From JAJEFO01 sp965209045 (GTDB taxonomy: Bacteria; Pseudomonadota; Alphaproteobacteria; Rhodobacterales; Rhodobacteraceae): a DNA stretch of 64,000 bases. Where the stretch lies: contig CBDBPW010000002.1 of the NCBI GenBank assembly GCA_965209045.1, forward strand, positions 868,001 to 932,000, in the 5' to 3' direction. Below are positions 9,036 to 20,877 of the stretch, piece after piece (position 1 is the first letter of the stretch; each line of letters begins with the position of its first letter). A model generated the notes under the pieces. It did no database searches, had not been told where the DNA came from, and saw only the letters and a program-made list of their open reading frames with translations. The position numbers and the translations under genes were made by a program.

Positions 9036-9883
9036 ACCCGTCCGGCGAAGCAACTCCCATCCTCGACAAGGAAGAGGCGTTCCGGGCAAGGCACGACCGG
9101 ATCAACCGCATTGCCAAGTGGACGCTTCCAAGCCTCGTCATGGCGCTCAGCCTGCTTGCGTGGCATCTCTACGTGACCCTGAATGACGTGCCCCACTACG
9201 TGCTGCCGGGGCCGGTTCCTGTCGGCGAGTCGATCGTCGAGGACTGGGCCTTGCTCTGGCCGGCGATGCTGACCACTTCGCGCCTGACGATCCTCGCGCT
9301 CTTCCTGGCCGTGACGGGCGGCGTTGCCCTCGCCGTAGCCTTTACGCAATCGAGATGGGCGGAAATGAGCTTCTTTCCCTATGCCGTGATCCTTCAGGTC
9401 ACGCCCGTCGTCGCCATTGCCCCCCTTTTGCAGATCTACGTGGACAGCGCCTTTGTCGCGGCGCTCCTCTGCGCCTGGATCGTGGCCTTTTTCCCGATCC
9501 TCTCCAACACGACGACCGGCCTCAAGTCCGCCGACCACAACCTCCATGACCTGTTCACCATCTACGGGGCCTCGCGCTGGCAGCGACTCCGTTACCTGGC
9601 TGCACCGTCAGCGTTGCCCTACTTCCTCGGCGGCCTGAGGATTGCCGGAGGACTGGCCCTCATTGGCGCGGTGGTTGCCGAGTTCGTCATCGGCCGGGCC
9701 GGCACCGGGCTCGGTCTCGCGTCAACATTGCTTGAAGCGTCATACCGCTTCAACTTCGGGCGCCTCTATGCGGCGCTGATCCTGATTTCGATCCTCGGCA
9801 TCGGAATCTTTGCGATCACGTCGTTGATCAGCCACCTGTTGCTCCGCAAATGGCACGAGAGCGCATTGACTCGCGAAGTCTGA
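9032..9883 (+). CDS. ABC transporter permease (NitT/TauT type)
   Basis: 283-residue membrane subunit of the importer, with about six hydrophobic segments and the BPD_transp_1 fold. The cytoplasmic coupling region is visible as IYGASRWQRLRYLAAPSALPYFLGG (written here in part), the EAA-loop equivalent that docks on the ATPase. The start overlaps the ATPase stop by 4 bases. The ligand is set by the receptor at 7244. Confidence 0.92.
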   Translation: MNPSGEATPILDKEEAFRARHDRINRIAKWTLPSLVMALSLLAWHLYVTLNDVPHYVLPGPVPVGESIVEDWALLWPAMLTTSRLTILALFLAVTGGVALAVAFTQSRWAEMSFFPYAVILQVTPVVAIAPLLQIYVDSAFVAALLCAWIVAFFPILSNTTTGLKSADHNLHDLFTIYGASRWQRLRYLAAPSALPYFLGGLRIAGGLALIGAVVAEFVIGRAGTGLGLASTLLEASYRFNFGRLYAALILISILGIGIFAITSLISHLLLRKWHESALTREV

Positions 9884-10229
9884 ACGCTGCCACTCCATGC
9901 AAGTCTTGCCAATCCGGCCTTTGGAAGACCCGCCCGTCGCCCGGCGATCGCCGTAACCGCCGCCGGCGCACCGGCTCGGGTCCTTGCAACCCGAGGCAAG
10001 ACCCCTATTCCGTCCCGACTTGCCGATTTTGACAGCAGCTATGGCTCACTTTCCGCTTCTCGGCACGTCGATGACCGCGGATAACACGCTCGACGTTGCC
10101 GGCGGAGACGTTGGACAATCGTGTCCACTGTCCCGCGCCCCAATGCTGCCGAGGCGACGACCCGCAGTGGTTTCCGCCGGGACGCCTTGCCGACCCATGC
10201 GGATGACGCGCTTCGATCATCGCGTTCCA
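9884..10229. other. Start of a low-coding region, nothing recognised
   Basis: Bases after the ABC permease stop show no gene I can support. Open frames on both strands are rich in Arg, Pro and Ala in the way random frames of GC-rich DNA are. This is the left end of a roughly 3.2 kb stretch (9884-13083) that looks like decaying DNA. Confidence 0.4.
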
Positions 10230-10610
10230 GTGCCTGCGAACCCTGGCCACACCCTCCCCTCCAGATCGAACGCGTGGATCCGAGGAAACCCTCGAGCGCG
10301 CCAACCACCCCGGCGCCGGAGACTCCACCGGCATGACGGCGCGAATGGTGGCCGAATCCCGCACGCCTCCGGCCAGCGCCAAACCGAGCCCGGCGCGCTC
10401 CGCAAGCACCCGCGCCGCGCCGTCGACATGCACCGTGCCCGAAGGCCTTTCGCCCGACGGCGCGTTCGCACAGCTCCCGTGCCAAAGCGTGTCGCATCCG
10501 GTTGCCGCGACGGAAGGTCCGCGAGCATGTCCACTGTCGTTGCATCAGGATGGAGAAGATCAAGTCGGATGCCAGAAGATTGCACGAACCGGGAAACGTG
10601 CATGACTGGC
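10230..10610 (-). pseudogene. Possible relic of an HD-domain hydrolase gene
   Basis: On the minus strand the frame from about 10576 reads SGIRLDLLHPDATTVDML, close to the SGRRLDLL-P-type opening of HD-domain hydrolases common in Rhodobacterales. In another register, from 10433, follows a segment ARVLAERAGLGLALAG and later TIRAVMP, which could correspond to the region around the HD motif. Pieces in different frames with the HD residues no longer visible suggest a decayed gene. The match is short and made by eye, so this call is weak. Confidence 0.28.
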
Positions 10611-10757
10611 GCACTTTGAAAGGGACGCCGGACAACCTGTGTCCCCGCCGAGATTGCTGGCGCCGCACGTGCGCAGAGGTGCGCAGAGGTTGAGACGACT
10701 GACAATTCATGCTAGCGGTTCCCGTCGACACGGATTTTCCTTTTGGGAGTGCAAGAA

Positions 10758-10961
10758 TTGGCGCAATTGGCAATAGCTCTTCTAATTGCAATTGCAATTT
10801 TGTCCATGTGTGCATTCGCTTTCAAGTTGATTGACGAAGATTTTTCTGTTGCTTTGCTTTTTGCGATAAAGGTTGTCATATTCTTGTTTATTGTAGTGGC
10901 CGCCGCAATCTTGGCATACGCGGGAATATTGTTGATCATCGAATTCGCCTTGCCGACCTAG
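10758..10961 (+). CDS. Small hydrophobic protein, two predicted membrane helices
   Basis: A 67-residue frame that is almost wholly hydrophobic: one helix around ALLIAIAILSMCAFAF, a short acidic turn LIDEDF, then a second long stretch VVIFLFIVVAAAILAYAGIL. The TTG at 10758 has GGGAG at 10745-10749, 8 bases upstream; GTG at 10749 and TTG at 10743 are alternatives. The DNA (about 10720-10985) is strikingly AT-rich beside neighbours above 60% GC, with many ATT/TTT codons, suggesting recent transfer. I do not recognise the family. It could be a membrane-active toxin or a phage-type small protein, but nothing proves that. Confidence 0.45.
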   Translation: MAQLAIALLIAIAILSMCAFAFKLIDEDFSVALLFAIKVVIFLFIVVAAAILAYAGILLIIEFALPT

Positions 10962-10969
10962 AAATTGTG

Positions 10970-12419
10970 CATTTCATGAAATGAAATCAAAGAGCGCCCA
11001 CCGCATGGAAAATGGCCGAGACGGCCAAGTCTCTTGCGGAGGCGCCACTTTCGCGCACGTCGTGAATTCGAGCCTCAAGGATTTCGCTGCAAGACTGCCG
11101 TAGCACCGGACGCCTGGACCGCGGTCAGCTTCGGTCCGACTGCATGCGGCGCACGGCGGTCGCAGAAACCCTACGCAGAATCCGTCTTTCGAATTCACCA
11201 TGGTGCCGCTTGACGCCACCGCGAATACGCTCGCGCGTGGCCGGGTTGGCTCTTGCCACGAGCCTCAGCCCTCTAGCACGGACAACAGGTCGGATGCGCC
11301 ACTGCGAGACCCGTCTGTCGAACGCAAGGTGTTGACGCGCCGCAGACATTTCGAGTTGCCAGGCAAAGGTCCGGAAATTCGCCACCTCTGGCAAGGCCTC
11401 GTTGCGCGTCTCAGGATGAGCTTTGCCGCGCGCGCCTTCGAGATGCCCGATCCAGAAGACAGTCCCCGCGTCGCAGTTGCCCCGCGATTGCCATGGTTGA
11501 CCAGTTTCTCGGTTGCACCGAGGCTATCAAGCCGTGCAGCCAGTCGCGCGACTCCTGTGCCCGGATTGCAATCTCGGGCCTTGATCGGCATCCCCAAGCC
11601 AGGTCTCTGCTTCGAGGGCAACGATGCAGCGCAGCCATCCCGTCGAAGCGGAAACAATGTCAAGAAAATTCGGATCTTGGCCAAATTGCGCCAACCAAAC
11701 GTCAAATCACCAGACTAGGGGCAGACAAGCTCAGATACATGATCGAGTGATCCAACTTCAGCAATGGCGAATGGCGGAAAGGCGTGTCCAAGCCTCCCAG
11801 GATTCCACGCAAAGCGAAATTCCTGTTGATGCCCCTGCCAAGAGTGCCTTGAAAACGCCAGGCTTGGAGCTTTTCCAAGGTGAATATTCAGGTTGAACTA
11901 CTCGACTGCCTGTTTCCAGCCGGCCCAAATCAAGAGCTTCTCCTCCATGGCATCCATGAATCGTGCAAGAACGTAACCGGACCGTGGACGACCATGCACG
12001 CAACTGCCTCGAAATCGCAAAGATCGCGGCAAGTGTCGGTTCTCACGCCAGCACTTGCCGGGACATCGGGTTCACGGATAGGTTTCGCCAGCAAACCGAA
12101 GTTGGTGGCAACCTCGGCAAAGACTGTCGCGCAACACGATGTGGCAGCAATTGTCACCGCCATCGAAGGGCGTCACCTCCAAGGATCCATCAAGCCTGAC
12201 CGGCTCCAGCATCCACCCCTCCGGCAACGAAACGCCCGGATCCGGATTGCCGGCCTCGCTGGCATGCATGACGTAGCGATTGCCCCTGGAGGGTCAACAG
12301 GATCGAGCATTTCATCCCGGTATGTCAGGTAGTGGCGCTTGCGCGTCACCGCCAGAGCGACGGCCCCTGAGGCGGGCGACGACCCGCCGCAATCCGCATC
12401 CTCTGACGGGAAGAAGCCC
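10970..12419. other. Non-coding or decayed stretch
   Basis: About 1.45 kb in which no frame on either strand gives a recognisable protein. Frames are short, overlap in all registers, use many Cys, Arg and Ser, and lack good ribosome binding sites. Together with the relics on both sides it looks like eroding sequence. I see no RNA gene in it. Confidence 0.4.
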
Positions 12420-12812
12420 CGCGATACACGGGCGGACAATTCCTTGCGCGAGTTCCATGGGATGAAGCGCCCGACGAGACGCTCCTCGACCTCATCGCAT
12501 TCCTGAATGGCGAGCGGGAGTTCACGTAGGTGTATGACTGCGGGGACCATTGGGCACACAGGATCCGGATCGGAAGGATCCAGCCGGCGCGACGACAGGC
12601 GATACCAGTATTTCGTCTCCGGGGCCGGGCCCTGTCCGCTCGAGGGCATCGGCGGCTTGTGGGGTCACCTCGAGTTCATGCGCGCGTTCGACGACCCGAA
12701 TTCCGAATGCCGGGAGTGCTTGCCCGATCTCGACAAGGAGGGGAAGACCTGGGACCCGGAGGATGCCGACCTTGACGCACAGAGGGCAAGGCTTGCGCCG
12801 TTCGCCGAATAG
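12420..12812 (+). pseudogene. Plasmid pRiA4b ORF-3-like protein, broken gene
   Basis: The frame ending at 12529 reads DEAPDETLLDLIAFLN, then EFT, an in-frame TAG at 12527-12529, and continues VYDCGDHWAHRIRI. This matches the family core (roughly EFTYVYDFGDxWEHxI), so the TAG replaces a Tyr codon. After about 12600 the reading shifts one register and continues YQYFVSGAGPCPLEGIGG, GLWGHLEFMRAFDDPN and KTWDPEDADLDAQRARL to the stop at 12812, matching the C-terminal half of the family. One nonsense mutation plus one frameshift make it a pseudogene. The family often travels with plasmids and insertion sequences. The 5' end is not defined. Confidence 0.7.
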
Positions 12813-13083
12813 GGGTTCCGCGCATGCACGGCAGGAATGTCGTGCCTTAGAAGACGCAAGAACCTTGACTGCGAAGTTTGGTTCGAGGCTTGGCTGAACC
12901 GCAAGGGAACGTCATCATCGGGATGGGAGCCCGCGATGTGGACGGAAAGTCGAGCATCATGCCGAGGGATCTGGTAAGGTGGACCTTTGCGCAGCCCTGC
13001 GCGGAGAACTCAACTGATTGACATGGGACGGCTTCTTGCACGATCTCTTGGAGCAGCTTTGACCGCCAGCACAGAGGAAGGAA

Positions 13084-13890
13084 ATGAAGAACGCGCTCAA
13101 GGAAATCTGGGGCCGTGGCGCCCCGGTCCTGAACGGATGGTGCTCGATCGGCAGCCCCTTCACTGCGGAGATCATGGCAGCACAGGGTTTCGACTCGCTC
13201 ACGGTCGACGGGCAGCACGGGGCACTTGGCTACTCGGAAGCGCTGCCGATGCTCCAGGCCATGCGCGCGTCCCGCAAGACGCTTCTGGCGCGAGTGCCCT
13301 GGCGAGAGCCCGGCGTCATCATGAAATACCTCGATGCGGGTGCGATGGGCATCATCTGCCCGATGATCAATTCGCGCGAGGAAGCGGCCGAATTCGTGAG
13401 CTTCCTCAGATACCCGCCCAAGGGCCAGCGAAGCTTCGGTCCGACCCGTGCCGCATTCGCCTGCCCCGGATACTCGATCGAGGCCGCGAACGAGGAAATC
13501 CTTGCAATCGCCATGATCGAGACCGCCGACGGCGTCCGGAATCTCAAGGAGATCGCCGCCACGCCGGGGATCGACGGGCTGTATGTCGGGCCGATCGACC
13601 TGACGCTTGGCGTCTCGGGCGGCCGCCTTCCGCCCGGATTCGACCGGGAAGAGCCCGAGATGATCGACGTGCAGAAGAGGATTGCCGAAGCAGCGAGGAA
13701 TGCAGGCATACACGCAGCGCTTCATTGCGGGTCGCCCGACTACGCGATGCGCGGCATCGAATGGGGTTACGACATGGTCACCATTCTGGGCGACGTGCGC
13801 TACCTTGCTTCGGCCGCCAGCGCCTCGGTCGACGCCTTCCGCAGGTTGAGCGGCACCGCCGCCTCGGAAGGCGACTTGGGCGCGTACTGA
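13084..13890 (+). CDS. HpcH/HpaI-type aldolase/citrate lyase family protein
   Basis: 268-residue class II (metal-dependent) aldolase, of the family that cleaves 4-hydroxy-2-oxo-diacids such as 2,4-dihydroxyhept-2-enedioate into pyruvate and an aldehyde. Visible: LARVPWREPG (catalytic Arg), AMIETADGVRNL (metal-binding Glu) and LYVGPIDLT (metal-binding Asp). AGGAAGG lies just before the ATG. It sits 320 bases upstream of an iron alcohol dehydrogenase on the same strand, which could reduce the aldehyde product; that pairing is inferred from position only. Confidence 0.9.
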   Translation: MKNALKEIWGRGAPVLNGWCSIGSPFTAEIMAAQGFDSLTVDGQHGALGYSEALPMLQAMRASRKTLLARVPWREPGVIMKYLDAGAMGIICPMINSREEAAEFVSFLRYPPKGQRSFGPTRAAFACPGYSIEAANEEILAIAMIETADGVRNLKEIAATPGIDGLYVGPIDLTLGVSGGRLPPGFDREEPEMIDVQKRIAEAARNAGIHAALHCGSPDYAMRGIEWGYDMVTILGDVRYLASAASASVDAFRRLSGTAASEGDLGAY

Positions 13891-14210
13891 ACCTGTGGAG
13901 ATCGAGCCTCCCGCCCGTCCCGGTTCCGGGCATCATCCTGCCGTGGCCGGGTCACCGTGTCCGAGATGGCGCTTGGACCGGTTGGCCGGAGAATGCTGCT
14001 TGCGGCCCGAGAATTGATCCATGATCAATTGAGCGAGCGCATTGACGGCCGGGGACGGAAGGGCGCCAATTTCATGAACCGTCGCAACTCGCCTGATCCT
14101 GCGCTCTGCAGGATCCGCCGGAATGGCGCCGGGCGCGGCACAAGCCTGTCAAGGCTTGCACTTTGCGAGTTGACCCGATCAAAGTTCTGGCACCTGAGGG
14201 GAGGCATAAC
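13891..14210. other. Intergenic stretch without recognisable gene
   Basis: 320 bases between the aldolase and alcohol dehydrogenase genes. No gene or RNA is recognised; the end carries the ribosome binding site GGGGAGG (14197-14203) for the dehydrogenase. Confidence 0.4.
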
Positions 14211-15356
14211 ATGAAACTCACCGGCAACTGGTCCTTTCCTGCACCTGTTCGTTTTGGTGTGGGCCGGATCTCCGAAATCGGCGATGCCTGCAAGTCCGTC
14301 GGCATCAGCAGGCCGCTTCTTGTCACGGACCGGGGTCTTGAGGAGATGGAGATCACGGCACGGGCGCTTGATCTCATTCAAGACGCGGGGCTGGGACGCG
14401 CGCACTTTGCTGCCGTCGATCCGAATCCGAGCGAGCGCAATCTCGAGGACGGGTTGCAGATTTATCGGAACGGCGGGTTCGACGGCGTCGTGGCGTTTGG
14501 CGGCGGATCCGGCCTGGACCTGGGCAAGACGCTCGCCTTCATGGCCGGCCAGTCACGCCCTGTCTGGGACTTCGAGGACGTTGGCGATTGGTGGACCCGG
14601 GCCGACCCGGCGGGCATCCACCCCATCGTCGCGGTGCCCACCACTGCGGGCACCGGTTCGGAAGTCGGGCGTGCCGGCGTCATCACCAATTCTGCCACGC
14701 ATGAGAAGAAGATCATCTTTCATCCGAAGATGCTTCCTTCCGCGGTCATTTGTGATCCGGCACTCACCATCGGTCTGCCGAAGTCCGTCACGGCCGGCAC
14801 CGGGCTTGACGCCTTTGCCCATTGCGTCGAAGCGTTTTCGAGTCCGCACTACCACCCGCTCTGCCAGGGCATCGCGCTCGAAGGCATGCGGCTGGTGAAG
14901 GAGTACCTGCCGCGGGCGCACGATGACGGCACCGACATCGAGGCACGCGCGCAGATGATGAGCGCCGCTGCAATGGGAGCGAGCGCATTCCAGAAGGGGC
15001 TCGGTGCGGTTCACGCGCTTTCGCATCCGATCGGTGCGCACCATGGCACGCATCACGGCACCACGAACGCAGTCTTCCTGCCGGCGGTCCTGGAATTCAA
15101 CGCCGAAGCCATTCGGACCCGGTTCGACCGCGCGGCCGCGTATCTGGGAATCGAAGGTGGGTTCGATGGGTTCCGGGCCTTCGTTGACACGCTGAACGAA
15201 CGCCTTGGCATACCCAGGACCCTGACCGATCTGGGGGTCAGCAACCCCGATGTCGACCGCCTCGTGGCCGACGCCCTTCGTGACCCGTCGACGGGCGGCA
15301 ATCCCGTGGAGATGACGGAATCCAACACCAGGGCGCTTTATGAACGGCTGCTCTGA
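14211..15356 (+). CDS. Iron-containing alcohol dehydrogenase
   Basis: 381-residue group III dehydrogenase that interconverts alcohols and aldehydes or ketones with NAD(P). The nucleotide-binding motif FGGGSGLDLGK is present. Metal ligands of the family are visible in GTGLDAFAHCVEA (Asp and His) and in the HALSHPIGAHHGTHHG region (His residues). The start at 14211 is chosen because GGGGAGG lies 7 bases upstream. Substrate unknown. A joint catabolic role with the aldolase at 13084 is plausible. Confidence 0.92.
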   Translation: MKLTGNWSFPAPVRFGVGRISEIGDACKSVGISRPLLVTDRGLEEMEITARALDLIQDAGLGRAHFAAVDPNPSERNLEDGLQIYRNGGFDGVVAFGGGSGLDLGKTLAFMAGQSRPVWDFEDVGDWWTRADPAGIHPIVAVPTTAGTGSEVGRAGVITNSATHEKKIIFHPKMLPSAVICDPALTIGLPKSVTAGTGLDAFAHCVEAFSSPHYHPLCQGIALEGMRLVKEYLPRAHDDGTDIEARAQMMSAAAMGASAFQKGLGAVHALSHPIGAHHGTHHGTTNAVFLPAVLEFNAEAIRTRFDRAAAYLGIEGGFDGFRAFVDTLNERLGIPRTLTDLGVSNPDVDRLVADALRDPSTGGNPVEMTESNTRALYERLL

Positions 15357-15512
15357 CTGGAGCCTCGCGAGTACGGGTCGGCATCTTCCGGGACCGTGCG
15401 TGCCTGCCGACGGGGAGCCTCATCCAACGCACAGCGGGACGGCGGGCCACCCGCCGCACCTAGCGCGGCCACGCACGTCCCCTCGATCATTGCAGGGGCC
15501 GCGCTGAGTGGC

Positions 15513-15588
<76 letters not shown>

Positions 15589-15804
15589 CGCCGAAAGCGC
15601 ATGTGGCGGACGCGGGATGGCTTGTCAAGGTGCTGCCCCAGCGGTCACAGGCGCGCATTCTGATCAAGAGGTCGTTCCGTCAGGGCCCGGGGCGGGCCGT
15701 GAACTTGATTCGGTCTCGAGGCGTACGGGTCAGGCGCGTTGACAAGGCGCCAGTCACCATTGACAAAGCGGCCTTCAAGAAGGGACCATTCTCGGGAGAG
15801 AAGC

Positions 15805-16059
15805 ATGGGACAGAGATGCCAGAGCTGCGGCATGCCGTTTTCCAAGGATCCTGAAGGCGGCGGCAGCGAATCCGATGGCAGCCGCAGCGGCAAGTATTGC
15901 TCGATTTGCTACGCAGACGGCTCCTTTCGTCATCCGGACGTCTCCGTAAAGGAGTTCCAGGCACACTGCGTCGACGCGATGTCGGCCAACGGAATGCCTA
16001 GAATCATGGCCTGGTTGCTCACGCGCGGGATTCCGAGGCTCGAGAGATGGACAGGGTGA
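15805..16059 (+). CDS. Putative zinc-ribbon domain protein
   Basis: 84-residue protein with an N-terminal zinc ribbon: CQSCGMP followed by KYCSICYADG, two CxxC pairs about 22 residues apart. The rest (FRHPDVSVKEFQ and a C-terminal helical part) matches small zinc-ribbon proteins of unknown role. The start is the ATG at 15805 with GGGAGAG upstream, not the longer open frame. It is convergent with gcvP. Confidence 0.85.
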   Translation: MGQRCQSCGMPFSKDPEGGGSESDGSRSGKYCSICYADGSFRHPDVSVKEFQAHCVDAMSANGMPRIMAWLLTRGIPRLERWTG

Positions 16060-16144
16060 GCCAGGCCATCTCGGCAAGGGCGTGTCCGCATTCCTTCGCA
16101 AGGAGACACGGCGAAGCCATCCGTCAACCGGCCTGGCGATGACA

Positions 16145-19024
<2,880 letters not shown>

Positions 19025-19089
19025 CCTGACCTCCGTGCAGGCAAGGCGCGTCCGGCGCGTTCCTTGCCGAGTCCTGCCGGGCCGCAGCC

Positions 19090-19449
19090 CTAGGCGATCA
19101 TGTCCTTGTATTCGTCCTCGCTCATGAATCCGTCGAGTTGACCTGGATCGTCCACTTTCATCTTCACGAACCACGCTGCGCCTAGGGGATCTGCGTTGAC
19201 GAGACCGGGCGTGTCGGCAAGCGCGTCGTTCACCTCGACAACCTCGCCGTCGACCGGCGCAGCGATGTCGGAAGCCGCCTTGACACTTTCGATGACGACG
19301 ATGTCGTCGCCCGACGACACCTGCGTGCCGGCTTCGGGGAGCTCGACAAACACGACGTCGCCAAGCTGTTCGGCCGCATGTTCGGTAATCCCGACCACGA
19401 CCAGGTCGCCGTCAACGCGAAGCCATTCATGTTCCTCGGTGTATTTCAT
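19090..19449 (-). CDS. gcvH: Glycine cleavage system H protein
   Basis: 119-residue carrier protein of the glycine cleavage complex. The lipoylated lysine is in IESVKAASD; the N-terminal KYTEEHEWLRVDGD is typical. It shuttles the aminomethyl intermediate between P, T and L proteins in the cytoplasm. The ATG at 19449 is chosen by family alignment; GAGG lies 9 bases upstream. Eleven bases separate it from gcvT. Confidence 0.97.
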   Translation of the reverse strand: MKYTEEHEWLRVDGDLVVVGITEHAAEQLGDVVFVELPEAGTQVSSGDDIVVIESVKAASDIAAPVDGEVVEVNDALADTPGLVNADPLGAAWFVKMKVDDPGQLDGFMSEDEYKDMIA

Positions 19450-19460
19450 GTCATCATTCC

Positions 19461-20579
19461 TCATCGCTTGAAGGTTGAAGGGCGGAACGGCATGTCAGCC
19501 ACGGTCACGGGCATCCTCTTGCCCCTGACCTCGGCTTCCAGCGCGGTACCGGTCCCGGAAAGTTCCGTTTCGACATAGCCCATGGAGACAGGCCGTCCGA
19601 GCGAGGGACCGAAGCCTCCCGATGTGACATCTCCGACGGGATCGTCCAAACCCGCGCGGAAGATCCGCGCCCCGGCACGGATCGGCGCGCGTCCGTCCGG
19701 CAGGAAGCCTACCCGACGTCGGGGAGCACCGGATTCCAGCTCCTCCAGAATGCGCGACGCGCCCGGAAATCCGCCTTCCCGCTCCCCGCCACGACGCCTG
19801 GCCTTCTGTATCGCCCATGCAAGGGCGGCTTCGACCGGGGTCGTCGTCGTGTCGATGTCCGAGCCATACAGGCAAAGTCCCGCTTCAAGGCGCAGCGAAT
19901 CCCTGGCTCCAAGCCCGATCGGGATGACTGCTTCGCTTGCGAGCAGCGCCTCCGCCAAGGCCCGGGCCTTGGAGGACGAAATCGAAACCTCGTAGCCGTC
20001 CTCACCGGTATAGCCTGACCGCGACACCCATAGCTCGACCCCGTTCCAGTCCAGGACGCGCGTGTCCATGAAGCGCATTTCCGCCACGCCCGGCACGAGC
20101 TCGGCCAGCGCCGCCTCGGAGGCCGGTCCCTGAAGCGCAATGAGCGCACGATCAGTGATCGGGGTCACGGCGCAACCGGAGAGACTGGCCGAGAGGTGCG
20201 CGACGTCCTGTTCCTTTGTTGCCGCGTTGACCACCAGCAACAGGTCGTCGCCCCGGTTGGCGATCATCAGGTCATCGAGGATGCCGCCCGTCTCGCTGGT
20301 GAAAAGCCCGTACCGCTGCCGCCCCTCGGGAATTCCGAGAACGGAAACCGGCACGAGCGCCTCAAGGGCCAGCTGGGCCTCCTCGATCGAGCCGGCGGCA
20401 AGCAGGACCTGGCCCATATGGCTTACGTCAAACAGGCCCGCCGATGCCCGTGTATGCAGGTGCTCCCACAGCACGCCGTCATAGTATTGCACGGGCATCT
20501 CGTAGCCGGCAAACGGCACCATCCTGGCGTCGAGTTCTCGGTGAAGTTCGTGCAGCGGTGTCCGGTTCAGGTTCGGCAT
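19461..20579 (-). CDS. gcvT: Glycine cleavage system aminomethyltransferase, T protein
   Basis: 372-residue T protein. It transfers the methylene group from the H-protein arm to tetrahydrofolate, releasing ammonia. Family segments seen: MVPFAGYEMPVQY near the N-terminus, LFDVSHMGQ, and SRSGYTGEDGYE in the middle. The start at 20579 is preceded by GAGGGG. First gene of the operon, directly behind the tandem glycine riboswitch. The shared L protein (lipoamide dehydrogenase) is not in the window. Confidence 0.97.
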   Translation of the reverse strand: MPNLNRTPLHELHRELDARMVPFAGYEMPVQYYDGVLWEHLHTRASAGLFDVSHMGQVLLAAGSIEEAQLALEALVPVSVLGIPEGRQRYGLFTSETGGILDDLMIANRGDDLLLVVNAATKEQDVAHLSASLSGCAVTPITDRALIALQGPASEAALAELVPGVAEMRFMDTRVLDWNGVELWVSRSGYTGEDGYEVSISSSKARALAEALLASEAVIPIGLGARDSLRLEAGLCLYGSDIDTTTTPVEAALAWAIQKARRRGGEREGGFPGASRILEELESGAPRRRVGFLPDGRAPIRAGARIFRAGLDDPVGDVTSGGFGPSLGRPVSMGYVETELSGTGTALEAEVRGKRMPVTVADMPFRPSTFKR

Positions 20580-20648
20580 CGCGGTTCCCCTCAATCGGCC
20601 CGCGCAAACCGGCGAGCACTTGCCGGGCAATCCCATTGCCCGTTGCGT

Positions 20649-20812
20649 GCCCCCTCTGTCCCTTTGCCTGAGATCGCTATCCCTTCGGCGCCCCGTGCCC
20701 GGGGTCTCTCCAGAAGCTGATCAACGCAACGGTCCTTTGGCCTGAGAGTTTACCGGGGCGGTTGCTCCTTCGGCACCGGGTCACACCCGGATTCTCCCGT
20801 CGCGTCTCCTTG
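20649..20812 (-). ncRNA. Tandem glycine riboswitch upstream of gcvT
   Basis: Two glycine aptamers follow each other on the minus strand. The first (about 20812-20727) has GGGAGAATC..., the bulge GCCGAAGGAGCAA and the closing CTCAGGCCAAAGGACC. The second (about 20716-20649) starts TGGAGAGACCC, then GCCGAAGGGATAG and ATCTCAGGCAAAGGGAC. A short linker joins them, as in the classic tandem form in front of gcvT genes. Glycine binding is known to switch such leaders on. The expression platform should lie between 20648 and the gcvT start. Confidence 0.92.
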
Positions 20813-20818
20813 ACTCAA

Positions 20819-20848
20819 CCTATAGGCTGCTCTGCATGGCACTGGCAA
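20819..20848 (-). promoter_or_regulatory. Putative sigma-70 promoter of the gcv operon
   Basis: On the minus strand TTGCCA (20843-20848) and TATAGG (20819-20824) are 18 bases apart, placing a start site around 20812, just at the first riboswitch aptamer. The elements are near consensus but not perfect. Confidence 0.4.
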
Positions 20849-20877
20849 GCCCCCGTTTCCCGAACCAGGTTGCATGC

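Noticed and set aside
10665..10690. Short direct repeat GTGCGCAGAG
   Set aside because: Two copies of ten bases only; no array structure, so not a CRISPR or meaningful repeat.
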